Assembly (NCBI RefSeq): GCF_018614575.1
Contig: NZ_JAGGOJ010000005.1
Location: forward strand, 224,042-288,041
DNA: 64,000 nucleotides
DNA from: Streptomyces sp. ISL-10
GTDB lineage: Bacteria > Actinomycetota > Actinomycetes > Streptomycetales > Streptomycetaceae
Reading direction: 5' to 3'
Under the pieces are notes generated by a model, which saw only the letters and a program-made list of their open reading frames with translations, searched no databases and had not been told where the DNA came from. Positions 34,909 through 43,835 of this stretch are shown piece after piece. Positions within the stretch are counted from its first letter, which is position 1. Each line of letters begins with the position of its first letter. The position numbers were made by a program, and so were the translations under genes.

Positions 34909-35253
34909 ATGACGACCACCGAGGCGGCCGGCCCCCCGGTCACGGACCACGAGACCGACCACGACCACGGCGTGCACGGCTACCACAAGCAGAAGGACGA
35001 GCACCTCAAGCGGCTGCGCCGCATCGAGGGGCAGATCCGTGGGCTGCAGCGGATGGTCGACGAGGACGTCTACTGCATCGACATACTCACCCAGGTCTCG
35101 GCTTCGACGAAGGCGCTGCAGTCCTTCGCGCTGCAACTCCTGGAGGAGCACCTACGGCACTGCGTCGCCGACGCGGCCGTCAAAGGCGGCGCCGGGGTCG
35201 ACGCGAAGGTGGAGGAGGCGACGAAGGCGATCGCTCGCCTACTGCGCACCTGA
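34909..35253 (+). CDS. csoR: Copper-sensing repressor CsoR
   Basis: 114 residues of the DUF156 all-helical family. The Cu(I) ligands are in the canonical spacing: Cys56, His81 and Cys85 (VYCIDIL ... EEHLRHC), the same 25- and 4-residue spacing as Mycobacterium CsoR Cys36/His61/Cys65. A His/Asp-rich N-terminal tail (HETDHDHGVHGYH) may add copper binding. It represses copper-export genes and itself. No copper ATPase or chaperone gene adjoins, so it regulates distant targets. It corresponds, from memory, to the S. lividans CsoR studied biochemically (SCO4136 position). Confidence 0.93.
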   Translation: MTTTEAAGPPVTDHETDHDHGVHGYHKQKDEHLKRLRRIEGQIRGLQRMVDEDVYCIDILTQVSASTKALQSFALQLLEEHLRHCVADAAVKGGAGVDAKVEEATKAIARLLRT

Positions 35254-35274
35254 ACGGGCCGTTTCCGCCCGTTT

Positions 35275-35320
35275 CGCGCCGTCCCGCACCGCGGACCGCC
35301 GCGCCGCGCGGGACGGCGCG
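35275..35320 (+). terminator. Terminator after csoR
   Basis: A perfect 13-bp inverted repeat (35275-35287, 35308-35320) with a 20-base loop lies 21 bases past the csoR stop. Confidence 0.7.
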
Positions 35321-35427
35321 AGTGGCTTGATCTATACGCTCGCACGCCCGCGCGCCGGTGCAGCGCCGGTGAAGGGACCCCCGTGCCGTACGACCCCGTC
35401 CGGGCCGTCGACGACGGGTGGCGATCA

Positions 35428-35613
35428 TCACGCTCCGACGGCCCCCGCCGACCTCTCCGCCGCCACCATGAGCACCTCGTCGATACGGTCGGGGCTGAGC
35501 CGGTCCTCGTCCGCCGCGGACGCCGCGATCATCAGCTCACCGCACAGCTCGATCTCGGCGAGGGCGACGGCCACGTGGTCCTCCTGGACCGTCGTCGTAC
35601 TGAGCGGAGCCAC
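35428..35613 (-). CDS. Small conserved acidic protein
   Basis: 61 residues from the GTG at 35613, preceded by GAGG at 9 bases; a TTG two codons upstream is too close to that site. The protein is helical and acidic (VQEDHVAVALAEIELCGELM and DEDRLSPDRIDEVL) with one Cys. I recall similar short proteins in other Streptomyces next to csoR but know no function. It is convergent with csoR and tail-to-head with the lipoprotein gene upstream. Confidence 0.7.
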   Translation of the reverse strand: MAPLSTTTVQEDHVAVALAEIELCGELMIAASAADEDRLSPDRIDEVLMVAAERSAGAVGA

Positions 35614-35741
35614 GTGCAATCACCTCTTCGGCCGATGTCGGTTCCCTAGCGTAGGGAGCGGACACACACCGCGCATGGCACGTCCGGACCATTTGGGCCC
35701 TGGCCTTCCCGGGCCCCTTCACGCTGCCCCGTCCGCACCGC

Positions 35742-36566
35742 TCAGGCCTTGATCTTGCCGGAGTAGATGTCCTTCCGGTCCGGGAGCCGTACCCGCACCG
35801 GGGTTCCGAAGTCGAACAGCACGGTCGTCGAGGTCACCGCCACCGTGCGGCCGTCGTTCACGAAGCTGAAACGATGCCGCACCTTGCGCAGCAGACCGGA
35901 CTCGTCGAGATACGCGTCGAACGGGACGACGTCCCTGGTGAACCCTTTGGCCGCCGCCGCCAGCGACGCCCGCACGTGCGGCTCGGCGGTCTTCGCCGCC
36001 CTGCCGATGTCCGTCGTGCCCCGGAAGTGCCGCAGCTTCTGGCCGGAGAGCTCCGTCTCGCCCACGTACGTCACCTGCTCGGCGGCGCGCAGCAGTTCGG
36101 CGGCGGCCAGCGGGTCGGTCGCGCCGCCGGTGACGAGGTTCCCGTCCGCCAGCGTGGTGGTGTCGACCCGCACCCACTTGTCCGCGGGCACCCCCGCACC
36201 CCGGTTCTTCAGGTAGAGCGCGCCCGGCGTCAGCAGTTCGGTGATCGGCTCGTGCCCGTCCTCCCCGGCGGGGTTCTGCGGCAGGACGACGGTCAGCCGG
36301 CCCATCCGCCGGACGAAGTCGTAACCGCCCTCGCCGCGGATGGTGACCCGGGTGCCGCCCGTTGCCATCTCCATCGACGTACGCGCCCTGGCGCTCTTCG
36401 CCCCGGCCAGCGCGTCGGCCGCACGGCGGACCTCGTCGGTGGCGCCCTGTCCCTTGCCGTCCTCGGCGGCGCCCGCGCCGGAGCACCCGGTGGCGGCCAT
36501 CACCCCCACCACGGTCGCCGCGACGGCGACCGCGCCGCCCCTGCGCCTGTGCTGCTGCACCACCAT
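35742..36566 (-). CDS. Lipoprotein, LppX/LprG-like
   Basis: 274 residues. The signal peptide ends with the lipobox ATGC (Cys28). The mature part has a beta-sheet/helix pattern with repeated strands such as YDFVRRMGRLTVVLP and RKVRHRFSFVNDGRTVAVT, similar to the LppX/LprA/F/G lipid-carrier fold of actinobacteria. Those proteins bind acylated lipids in a hydrophobic cavity. It is exported and membrane-anchored. Neighbours give no clue to a lipid pathway. Confidence in the lipoprotein call is high; the lipid-carrier role is inferred. Confidence 0.85.
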   Translation of the reverse strand: MVVQQHRRRGGAVAVAATVVGVMAATGCSGAGAAEDGKGQGATDEVRRAADALAGAKSARARTSMEMATGGTRVTIRGEGGYDFVRRMGRLTVVLPQNPAGEDGHEPITELLTPGALYLKNRGAGVPADKWVRVDTTTLADGNLVTGGATDPLAAAELLRAAEQVTYVGETELSGQKLRHFRGTTDIGRAAKTAEPHVRASLAAAAKGFTRDVVPFDAYLDESGLLRKVRHRFSFVNDGRTVAVTSTTVLFDFGTPVRVRLPDRKDIYSGKIKA

Positions 36567-36730
36567 CGCCTGCCAACCCCCAAAGCCGGACCACTGCTTG
36601 GACGAACCCCACCCCTCCCCTCGGTCCGGGGGAGCCTGGGGACACTCCCTTCGGATAACGACGGCCCGGTCACCTCGTCACGCCGGCCCCCACGCCCTGC
36701 GACACGCTGCCGGGGCAGTACGGTTGACAA

Positions 36731-36895
36731 GTGCCCCAGCAGGACCTGCCCGCCGGCAATCCGGCGCACCTCACCACGACCGTCGAACGTGGTTCCTTCG
36801 CTGTCGCCCGCTGCAGCTGCGGCTGGTCCGGCCCCGCGAGACGGTCCAGGGACCGGGCGCGTACGGACGCCCGCGCACACGCCTCGACCGCCTGA
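36731..36895 (+). CDS. Short CxCGW protein
   Basis: 54 residues from the GTG at 36731: after an N-terminal PQQDLPAGNP it has TTVERGSFAVARCSCGWSGP, then a basic tail with RSRDRARTDARAHAS. The CxCGWSG motif followed by Arg/Ala-rich DARAHA is a pattern I recall in Streptomyces small proteins of unknown role, often translated from near-leaderless transcripts. TTGACA lies 3 bases before the start, which would be odd if it were a -35 box. The frame is consistent with coding GC bias. It could be a small metal-binding protein. Confidence 0.6.
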   Translation: MPQQDLPAGNPAHLTTTVERGSFAVARCSCGWSGPARRSRDRARTDARAHASTA

Positions 36896-36998
36896 CACCG
36901 AACCGGCCGCCCGTACGGGCCGATCAGCCGTTTCGCGCCGACCGGGGCTCGCGGGAACCCGCCTTCGCCCCGTACCGTCTCCACTCCCAGGAGGCCCC

Positions 36999-38561
36999 AT
37001 GGACCGGCGTACGCTGCTCACCACTGCTGTTGCTCTCACCACTGCTGCGACCACCGCTGCGTGCAGCGGGGGGAGCCGCGGTGCCACCACGACGCCGGCC
37101 ACCCGGACCCCGACGACCACGAGAACATCGGCCCGGCCGCCCCGCCCCGCCGACTGGACCGCGCTCGCGCGCGGCCTCGACGGGAAGCTGATCCGGCCCG
37201 GCGACGCCGACTACCGAAGCGCCCGGCAGCTGTACAACACCCGCTTCGACGGGCAGAAGCCCGCCGCGGTCGCCTACGTCGCGGACGAGGACGACATCAA
37301 GGAGTGCCTGGCGTACGCGAAGGCGCACGGCACCCCGGTGTCCATCCGCAACGGCGGTCACTCCTACGGGGGTTGGTCGTCCGGCAACGGCAGGCTGGTC
37401 ATCGACGTGTCGTCACTCAACCGCGTCGGCGCCGACGGAGTGATCGGCGCCGGCGCCAAACTCGTCGACGTCTACAGGACTCTTGCCCGTCGCGGCCGCA
37501 CCGTCCCCGCGGGCTCGTGCCCCACGGTCGGCATCTCCGGCCTCACCCTCGGCGGCGGCCACGGTGTGACCTCCCGTGCCTACGGCCTCACCTGCGACAG
37601 CCTGACCGAGGCGACGCTCGTCACCGCCGACGGCAGGACGCTGACCGCGAGCGCCACCGAGAACAAGGACCTCTTCTGGGCCCTGCGCGGCGGCGGGAAC
37701 GGCAACTTCGGCGTGGTGACCCGGTTCCGCTTCCGTACGCACCCGGCGCCGCCGACCGTCAGCGCCTTTCTGACCTGGCCCTGGCCCCGGGCCGCTGCCG
37801 TCATCGCCGCGTGGCAGCGGTGGGCTCCGGACCAGCCGGACGAGATCTGGTCGTCGCTGCACCTCGCCGCGGGCCCGGGCGGCGTGCGGCCCACGCTCTC
37901 CGTCGCCGCCTTCACGCTCGGCCGCGAGAGCGACCTGCGCAACGCGCTCGACCGGCTCGCCGACGCCGCGGGCTCGCCCGCGTCCTCGGCGGCACTGCGC
38001 CCACGCGGCTATCTGGACGCGATGCTCGCCTACGCGGGCTGCCTCTCCCTCCCGGCCGCCCAGTGCCGCCTGCCGGGCACCACCCCGGGCCGCGACCCGC
38101 GAGGTGCGCTGCCGCGCGAGACGTACGCGGCGGCCTCCGACTTCTTCGACCGCGACCTGGCACCGGCCGGCCGGCAGGCGCTGATCGCGGCGGCCGAGGC
38201 GTTCACCCGTATCCCCGCGAACCGGGGCGGCGGCGGCTCGATCGCGCTGACCGCGCTCGGCGGCGCGGTGAACCGGGTGGACCCGCTGGCGACGTCCTTC
38301 GTACACCGCCGCTCGCGGATGCTGGCCCAGTACATCGCCGCATGGCAGCCGGGCACCGCCGGCACGGCCCAGCAGTCCTGGCTGAAGGACGCCCACGCGT
38401 CGATGCGGCGGTACGCGTCCGGGGCGGCGTACCAGAACTACGCCGACCCGAATCTGAAGAACTGGCGCCAGGCCTACTACGGTCCGGCCGCGGACCGGCT
38501 CACGCGCCTGAAGAGGCAGTACGACCCCGACCGCGTCTTCGCGTACCCGCAGGCCCTCTGA
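36999..38561 (+). CDS. Secreted FAD-linked oxidase (berberine-bridge type) lipoprotein
   Basis: 520 residues with an N-terminal signal and lipobox (TTAAC, Cys22), preceded by AGGAGG. The FAD_binding_4 domain (about 80-240) contains RNGGHSYGGWS with the His that is covalently linked to FAD and YGLTCDSLTEA with the Cys of bicovalent flavinylation. The C-terminal BBE segment has YQNYADPNLKNWRQAYYGP. Bicovalent members oxidise oligosaccharides or alkaloid-like alcohols with oxygen. The substrate is unknown. It sits at the outer face of the membrane. A strong hairpin follows the gene. Confidence 0.9.
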   Translation: MDRRTLLTTAVALTTAATTAACSGGSRGATTTPATRTPTTTRTSARPPRPADWTALARGLDGKLIRPGDADYRSARQLYNTRFDGQKPAAVAYVADEDDIKECLAYAKAHGTPVSIRNGGHSYGGWSSGNGRLVIDVSSLNRVGADGVIGAGAKLVDVYRTLARRGRTVPAGSCPTVGISGLTLGGGHGVTSRAYGLTCDSLTEATLVTADGRTLTASATENKDLFWALRGGGNGNFGVVTRFRFRTHPAPPTVSAFLTWPWPRAAAVIAAWQRWAPDQPDEIWSSLHLAAGPGGVRPTLSVAAFTLGRESDLRNALDRLADAAGSPASSAALRPRGYLDAMLAYAGCLSLPAAQCRLPGTTPGRDPRGALPRETYAAASDFFDRDLAPAGRQALIAAAEAFTRIPANRGGGGSIALTALGGAVNRVDPLATSFVHRRSRMLAQYIAAWQPGTAGTAQQSWLKDAHASMRRYASGAAYQNYADPNLKNWRQAYYGPAADRLTRLKRQYDPDRVFAYPQAL

Positions 38562-38625
38562 GTTCTGTCCGGCGGACCACGTGAAGGTGCGATGTGCCCA
38601 GGCGATGGTGTGAGGGATGACAAGA

Positions 38626-38658
38626 CGAGGGCCCGGACGATATTCGTCCGGGCCCTCG
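38626..38658. terminator. Bidirectional terminator between FAD oxidase and PAP2 genes
   Basis: A perfect 15-bp stem (38626-38640, 38644-38658) with a 3-base TAT loop lies between two convergent genes and can serve both. Confidence 0.85.
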
Positions 38659-38724
38659 CCCCTTCTGACACCGCGTCGCCCGTCCCGCACGTTCCCACAA
38701 GGGATGCCGTACGCGGCCCGGTTG

Positions 38725-39453
38725 TTACGCCGCGAGGCCGTTCTCGCCCGGATCCGACCCCTCCATGTCGAGCGGCTCCGTGACCAGGGCCGCGCCGCCG
38801 GTCCGCCGGGAGCGCACCAGCCAGGACAGCCGGCGCGAGCCCGCGATCGCCGACACCAGCGGGGTGAGCAGCGCCAGGGCGAGGGGAGCGAGCAGCAGGG
38901 TCACGGCCGTGCCGAGCGCGAAGCCGCCGATGACATCGGTCGGATAGTGCACGCCCATGTAGACGCGGCAGAAGCCTTCCGCCACGGCGAGGACGAGCGC
39001 GGCGAGCCCGAACCTGCGGTGGGCGATGAAGAGTCCGGCGCCGATGGCCATCGCCAACGTGGAGTGGTCGCTGACGAAGGAGAAGTCGGTCTTGCCCACC
39101 ACGAGGACCTCCAGGTCCTCGTGGTCGACGAACGGCCGGGGCCGTTCGACGAATCCGCGGATGGGGATGTTGATCAGCAGAGCGATGCCGGCCGCCAGCG
39201 GCGTCCAGATCAGCGCGGCGACCGCGGCCACCGAGTCCTCGGCGGTGCCCCGCCTGCGCACGCTCCACCAGCACCAGAGGGCGACGAGCACCAGGCCGAG
39301 CATGATGCCGTACTCGCCGACGAACTCCATGGTCCGATCCAGCCAGCCGGGTGCGTCCTTGGCCAGGCCGTTGATGTCGTAGAGCAGGCCGACGTCGGGG
39401 TTCGTCCCGCCCCTCGACTCCGTCAGGGGAAACCCGATTGCGAGTCCAGACAT
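38725..39453 (-). CDS. PAP2-family membrane phosphatase
   Basis: 242 residues from the ATG at 39453 (AAGGGG at about 9 bases). Five to six membrane helices. The three phosphatase motifs are visible: RGFVERPRPF, SDHSTLAMA (the first catalytic His) and RVYMGVHYPTDV (the second His and Asp). The active site faces the outside. Likely substrates are undecaprenyl pyrophosphate or phosphatidic acid; BacA-type recycling of the lipid carrier is a common role. It ends at the shared terminator. Confidence 0.9.
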   Translation of the reverse strand: MSGLAIGFPLTESRGGTNPDVGLLYDINGLAKDAPGWLDRTMEFVGEYGIMLGLVLVALWCWWSVRRRGTAEDSVAAVAALIWTPLAAGIALLINIPIRGFVERPRPFVDHEDLEVLVVGKTDFSFVSDHSTLAMAIGAGLFIAHRRFGLAALVLAVAEGFCRVYMGVHYPTDVIGGFALGTAVTLLLAPLALALLTPLVSAIAGSRRLSWLVRSRRTGGAALVTEPLDMEGSDPGENGLAA

Positions 39454-39708
39454 CTGCCGCGGCCCCTTGCCTTGTGCCACCGGCGCACCAGCCTGTGCGC
39501 CGCTTTGCCAACCCCCGTGGTCAGTCCGGTGTGTGCTGCATGGTCAGTGCGGCCGTCCCAGTCCAGGGAACGACGTGATCCCCGGTGTCGTTCCAGCCTC
39601 CACCGAACGATCACCATGACGTTATCGAAGAGTGACACGTCGTCGCAGCTCAGAGCGGTGGCCGAGGAGTCGAGTTCCAGCCATCCGATCCGGTCCTCCC
39701 ACGCCGGC

Positions 39709-40722
39709 TCACGCCGGCGGCAGGTCGGTCGGCAGAGCCGCAGCACCGTCCTTGGTGACGCGGGTCGCGCCGAAGTAGTCCGGTGTGTCGATCTTGTCGA
39801 ACCGGATCACCGCTCCGGTGTAAGGCGCGTTGATCATGTACCCGCCGCCGACGTAGATGCCGACGTGTCTGATCGCGCGCGAATTGGTCAGGTCGTCCGA
39901 GAAGAAGACCAGGTCGCCCGGCAGCAGTTCGTCGCGCGCGGGGTGCGGACCTGCGTTGTACTGGTCGTTGGCCACCCGCGGCAGCTCGATGCCGACGGTG
40001 CGGTACGCGGCCTGGGTGAGGCCCGAGCAGTCGAACCGCCCGCCCTGCTCGGCAGTTCCGTTGCCGCCCCACAGGTACTTGGTGCCGAGCTTCTTCTGGG
40101 CGAAGTAGATGGCCCCGGCCGCCTGTCGCGACGGTTCCACCCGGCCGACGGGCTTGGCGAAGCTCTTCTCCAGGCTACGGATGACCTTCACATAGTTCTG
40201 TGTCTCGCGGTACGGCGGGACTCCGCCGTACTTGATGACGGCATACGCGCCGGCGTTGTAGGCGGCCAGCATGTTGTCGGTCGGGTCACCCGGCGCCTTG
40301 CGTACATATCCAGCCAGTTCGCAGTCGTACGAAGCGGCGGACGGAATCGCGTCGGCCGGGTCCCAGACATCACGGTCGCCGTCCTTGTCCCCGTCTATGC
40401 CATGGGTCGCCCAGGTGCCGGGGATGAACTGCGCGATGCCCTGCGCGGCCGCGGGACTCTGCGCCTTGGGATTCCAGCCGCTCTCCTGATAGAGCTGCGC
40501 GGCGAGGAGGGCCGGGTTGATGGCGGGGCAGAGATTCCCCCACTGCTGCACCAGCGGCTGGTACAGCCCGGGCACGGCCCCCTTGGCCAGGCCCACGGCA
40601 CCGCCCTTGACGCCCCCGCCGATCAGCCCGGCGGCGGCCGAGAACGTCCCGACGACGAGCAGCGCGACGAAGCTCAGACACAGCCCGATCGAAGCGCCAC
40701 CGATCAGCCACGCCTTACGCAC
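39709..40722 (-). CDS. Bifunctional lytic transglycosylase / NlpC-P60 peptidase
   Basis: 337 residues from the GTG at 40722. An N-terminal membrane helix is followed by a transglycosylase domain (about 60-185) with catalytic Glu80 in LYQESGWNP and AAYNAGAYAV. An NlpC/P60 domain (about 200-325) has Cys232 in FDCSGLTQAAYR and His286 in RHVGIYVGGG; the third residue is Asn298. It cuts glycan strands and the peptide stems of peptidoglycan. Actinobacterial conjugation and secretion clusters often carry such an enzyme, and the cmd cluster lies 15 kb away here with an insertion between. Confidence 0.9.
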   Translation of the reverse strand: MRKAWLIGGASIGLCLSFVALLVVGTFSAAAGLIGGGVKGGAVGLAKGAVPGLYQPLVQQWGNLCPAINPALLAAQLYQESGWNPKAQSPAAAQGIAQFIPGTWATHGIDGDKDGDRDVWDPADAIPSAASYDCELAGYVRKAPGDPTDNMLAAYNAGAYAVIKYGGVPPYRETQNYVKVIRSLEKSFAKPVGRVEPSRQAAGAIYFAQKKLGTKYLWGGNGTAEQGGRFDCSGLTQAAYRTVGIELPRVANDQYNAGPHPARDELLPGDLVFFSDDLTNSRAIRHVGIYVGGGYMINAPYTGAVIRFDKIDTPDYFGATRVTKDGAAALPTDLPPA

Positions 40723-40869
40723 CGTCAACCACCTTCCACCGCACGGTAGTCCGCCCGGAAGCCAGTGTAGGTGCCCGGCCACTTGGCACCAGGGCGCGCC
40801 GCCGTGCCTCGAGTCGTCCCGGCGCGCCCGCCGCGCCCCGCCCCCACACCCCGCCGCGCCTGGGCGCCG

Positions 40870-41676
40870 TTACCCCTTGCGCCCGACGCCGCCGTACATC
40901 GCCACCTCGGCCGGGGCGGCCAGGTCCTCCTCGTCCGGCCGCCAGCGGTTGCACGACAGGACGCCCGGCTCCAGCAGCTCCAGGCCGTCGAAGTAACGGG
41001 TCACCTGCTCCGGCGTGCGCTGGGTCAGGCGCGGTGTGCCGTTCTCGTTCCAGAAGGCGACCGCCGCGTCCACGTCCGGCATGTCGGGGCTGGTGATCGT
41101 GTGCGACAGCACCAGATGGCTGCCGGCCGGCAGCGCGTCCATGAGGCGGCGCACCACCGCGTACGACTCCTCGTCGTCCTCGACGAAGATGACGACACCG
41201 AGCAGCATCAGCGCCACCGGCCGGGTGAGGTCGAGCGTCCTGGCGGCCTGTCCGAGGATGGCGTCCGTGTCCCTCAGGTCTGCGTCGAGGTAGTCGGTGC
41301 GGCCCTCGGGCGTGCCGGTGAGCAGGGCGCGCGCGTGGACGAGGACGAGCGGGTCGTTGTCCACGTAGACGATGCGCGCGTCGGGCGCGATGCGCTGGGC
41401 GACCTGGTGCGTGTTCTCGGCGCTCGGCAGTCCGGTGCCGACGTCGAGGAACTGCCGGATGCCGGCCTCGGCCGTGAGGTGGCGCACGGCCCGGCCGAGG
41501 AAGCGCCGGTCGGCGAGCGCGTAGTCGCCGATGCCGGGGTGCAGGGCGCGGATCTGGTCGCCCGCCGCGCGGTCGACGGGATAGTAGTCCTTGCCGCCGG
41601 TCCAGTAGTTCCAGATCCGGGCGGTATGGGGCCGGGTGGCGTCGATACGTGCTCTCAGGTGCGCGTCGTCGGTCAC
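40870..41676 (-). CDS. SAM-dependent methyltransferase, DUF574 family
   Basis: 268 residues from the GTG at 41676. The DUF574 hallmarks are ARIWNYWTGGKDYYPVDR at the N-terminus, the SAM-binding motif FLDVGTGLP (about 73-81), VYVDNDPLV and the acceptor-side VVIFVEDDEES. The family is very large in Streptomyces and members are often linked to developmental gene pairs, but substrates are unknown. It is transcribed away from the small membrane protein gene. Other possible starts up to 77 codons upstream lack homology. Confidence 0.88.
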   Translation of the reverse strand: MTDDAHLRARIDATRPHTARIWNYWTGGKDYYPVDRAAGDQIRALHPGIGDYALADRRFLGRAVRHLTAEAGIRQFLDVGTGLPSAENTHQVAQRIAPDARIVYVDNDPLVLVHARALLTGTPEGRTDYLDADLRDTDAILGQAARTLDLTRPVALMLLGVVIFVEDDEESYAVVRRLMDALPAGSHLVLSHTITSPDMPDVDAAVAFWNENGTPRLTQRTPEQVTRYFDGLELLEPGVLSCNRWRPDEEDLAAPAEVAMYGGVGRKG

Positions 41677-41918
41677 GCCAGGCACCTTAGTCAACTGCGC
41701 TGTGTAGCAGCAGGGTTGGCGTGAAAAGAGTCCGCTTCCACGGGCCGGGCATACGGTCGCGGGAGGGCAGCGGCAGTGCGGCCGGCGCCGGTCGCGCGGG
41801 GTCCGACCCCCGCGCAAGTGGTCTGGACCATAGCCGCTACTCTGTGTAATGCAGCCAGGAAGGCTGAGGTCAGACGCCCTCCGACGACCACGGCGGGCCG
41901 GCAACACAGGAGTAACAC

Positions 41919-42110
41919 GTGAAGAACTCTGCGATCGTGACCGAAGCGCCGGGCACGGACAACACGCAGAACGGGGGCCTGTCGGGGGCGATGAAGGCGC
42001 GCCGCCAGGGTCGCCGCAGCGACGCCGGCGGCACCGCCGCCACGGTGACCTTCATCGCGCTGCTGGGCATCGCGGTCGCACTGCTCGGCTACATGGTCGC
42101 CTCCGGCTGA
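41919..42110 (+). CDS. 63-residue single-pass membrane protein
   Basis: The GTG at 41919 has AGGAGT at about 6 bases. The soluble half (MKNSAIVTEAPGTDNTQNGG) is followed by a basic stretch (MKARRQGRRS) and a C-terminal helix (TVTFIALLGIAVALLGYMVA). A tail-anchored or N-in topology is expected. A terminator-like hairpin follows 16 bases after the stop. I do not recognise a function. Confidence 0.75.
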   Translation: MKNSAIVTEAPGTDNTQNGGLSGAMKARRQGRRSDAGGTAATVTFIALLGIAVALLGYMVASG

Positions 42111-42126
42111 CCCCGCAGGCCGCCGG

Positions 42127-42163
42127 AAGGGGCCCGTGACCCGCAGGGGATCACGGGCCCTTT
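42127..42163 (+). terminator. Intrinsic terminator
   Basis: A 10-bp GC stem (42130-42139, 42151-42160) extended by AAG/TTT pairing, with TTT at the 3' side, directly follows the small membrane protein gene. Confidence 0.8.
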
Positions 42164-42253
42164 GCCGTGCTCCGGCCTCTGGATCACACGGTTACCGGCG
42201 GGTAGCGTGTGCCGTACACCCATCCGCGAGGTGGCAGGGAAAGGCGGCCCCGC

Positions 42254-43048
42254 ATGACGGACCACCAGGCGTTCTACGAGCGACTCTCCGAGAACCGCTA
42301 CGCCCCCACCGAGCACACCCGCGGCCCCTGGGACGCCGCCTCCCAGCACGCAGGCCCTCCCGCCGCGCTGCTGGGCCGCGCCATCGAGGAACGCCCGGAC
42401 GCGCGTACGGACATGCGCCTGGCACGCGTCACGTACGAGATCCTGCGCCCGGTGCCCATCGCGCCCCTGGAGGTGTCCATCTCCGTGGTGCGCGCCGGCC
42501 GGAGCGTCGAGGTCGTCGAGGCAACGCTGACACCGGAAGGCTCGGACCGGCCCGCGATGCTCGCCCGTGCCCTTCGGGTACGGACCACTCACGAGCCCGG
42601 CCCATCCGTCGCGCAGGGCCCGCTGCTCCCCTCCCCCGAGGACACGGCTCCCACCCCCTTCTTCGGCGTCCCGTGGGACATCGGCTACCACACGGCGGTC
42701 GAGACCCGTTTCGCCGAGGGCGCCTGGCAGGAGCAGGGACCCGGAACGTGCTGGATGCGCATGCGGATGCCACTCGTCGCGGGAGACGCACCCCGCCCGC
42801 TGGACCGCGTCCTCGTCGCCGCCGACTCCGGCAACGGGATGAGCAACGTCCTGGACTTCTCCCGGCACGTCTTCATCAACCCCGACCTGACGGTCCATCT
42901 GCACCGCCACCCGGTGGGCGAGTGGGTCTGCGTCGAGGCACGCACCAGCGTGGACGAGGCGGGCATCGGCCTGGCGGACGCACGCCTCCACGACGAGAAG
43001 GGCCCGATCGGCCGCAGCGCCCAGAGCCTGTTCATCGGCCCGCGCTGA
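42254..43048 (+). CDS. Acyl-CoA thioesterase-like protein
   Basis: 264 residues from the ATG at 42254, a double hot-dog (TesB/4HBT_3) pattern: N-terminal half with YAPTEHTRGPWDAASQHAGP and the strand VTYEILRPVPIAPLEVSISV, C-terminal half with DSGNGMSNVLDFSRHVFINP and the substrate-side segment EWVCVEARTS. It would hydrolyse acyl-CoA esters in the cytosol. The family lacks a single diagnostic motif, so the substrate is open. Its last 364 bases are overlapped on the other strand by the extended Uma2 gene. Confidence 0.85.
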   Translation: MTDHQAFYERLSENRYAPTEHTRGPWDAASQHAGPPAALLGRAIEERPDARTDMRLARVTYEILRPVPIAPLEVSISVVRAGRSVEVVEATLTPEGSDRPAMLARALRVRTTHEPGPSVAQGPLLPSPEDTAPTPFFGVPWDIGYHTAVETRFAEGAWQEQGPGTCWMRMRMPLVAGDAPRPLDRVLVAADSGNGMSNVLDFSRHVFINPDLTVHLHRHPVGEWVCVEARTSVDEAGIGLADARLHDEKGPIGRSAQSLFIGPR

Positions 43049-43764
43049 CGGGACGGGCTGTCACCGCAGCGAACGTCAGCGGGGCGGGCCTCGTACACGG
43101 GTAGGTCACCGGTGGCCAGGACGAGCGCCAGCGGCTCCGGCAGCGGGACGTCCTCGCCGTATGAGCCGCGCAGAGTGTCCTTGTAGCTGCTGCCGTCCGG
43201 CTTCGCGTGCAGGGCCCAGGTGCCATGACGGGGGTCGACGACGAGAAGGGCACGGACGCCGGCAACGGCGTACCAGTCGGCCTTCTGGGTGATGTCCCGG
43301 GCCTTCTCGGACTGGGAGATGACCTCGACGGCCAGGGCGACATCTTGTGGATCCGCCAACCAGTCTTCGTCGTCCCCCCAGCCCGTCGGGAGAACGACCA
43401 AGTGCGGTGTCACATAGTCATCGGAATCGCCCGGCATCGCGATCGACGACACCTCGTACGCGGCCAAGTGCCCCGGCACTGCCTCGTCGATCTGTCGCCG
43501 CACCTGATGGATCACTCCCGCGTGCGTGCCGCGGAGTGTCAGCGACATCACGAGGCTTCCTCCCACGATCTGCACGCGCAGACCCGTCGCTGCTTCGATC
43601 TTCTCGGCGACCTCGCGCAGATTCCCGGGGCGCGGGCGGGGACGCAGCGGCGGCAGTACAGACATCATGGACGGCCTCCATCCCTGCGACTCGGGCTCCT
43701 CGGCTGCGCGGGTGCGGCCGGGGGGAGGCTCGTACTGCCAGGCGTAGTCATGGGCCTCGGACAC
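42685..43764 (-). CDS. Uma2-family nuclease-like protein with run-on C-terminus
   Basis: The GTG at 43764 has GAGGAG at 6 bases. The first about 235 residues are a Uma2/DUF820 domain (PD-(D/E)xK nuclease fold): ATGLRVQIVGGSL, PHLVVLP, the core VALAVEVISQSEKARDITQK with an E-x-I in the place of the catalytic E-x-K, and WYAVAGVRALLVVDPRHG. Normal members end about here. Instead the frame continues 120 codons antisense to the thioesterase gene, with unstructured composition, so the natural stop seems lost. Uma2 proteins are abundant in Streptomyces and cyanobacteria; their role is unknown. Confidence 0.75.
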   Translation of the reverse strand: MSEAHDYAWQYEPPPGRTRAAEEPESQGWRPSMMSVLPPLRPRPRPGNLREVAEKIEAATGLRVQIVGGSLVMSLTLRGTHAGVIHQVRRQIDEAVPGHLAAYEVSSIAMPGDSDDYVTPHLVVLPTGWGDDEDWLADPQDVALAVEVISQSEKARDITQKADWYAVAGVRALLVVDPRHGTWALHAKPDGSSYKDTLRGSYGEDVPLPEPLALVLATGDLPVYEARPADVRCGDSPSRQRGPMNRLWALRPIGPFSSWRRASARPMPASSTLVRASTQTHSPTGWRCRWTVRSGLMKTCREKSRTLLIPLPESAATRTRSSGRGASPATSGIRMRIQHVPGPCSCQAPSAKRVSTAVW

Positions 43765-43835
43765 GACCGCCTCCTCTTTGCGACGCACTCGCCACCAACG
43801 TCACGGTACGACTCGCCACTGACAACGCCCCGACC

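Noticed and set aside
40723..40869. c-di-AMP (ydaO-type) riboswitch before the transglycosylase/NlpC gene
   Set aside because: The gap is short and lacks the conserved riboswitch segments I know; only 147 bases separate it from the next gene.
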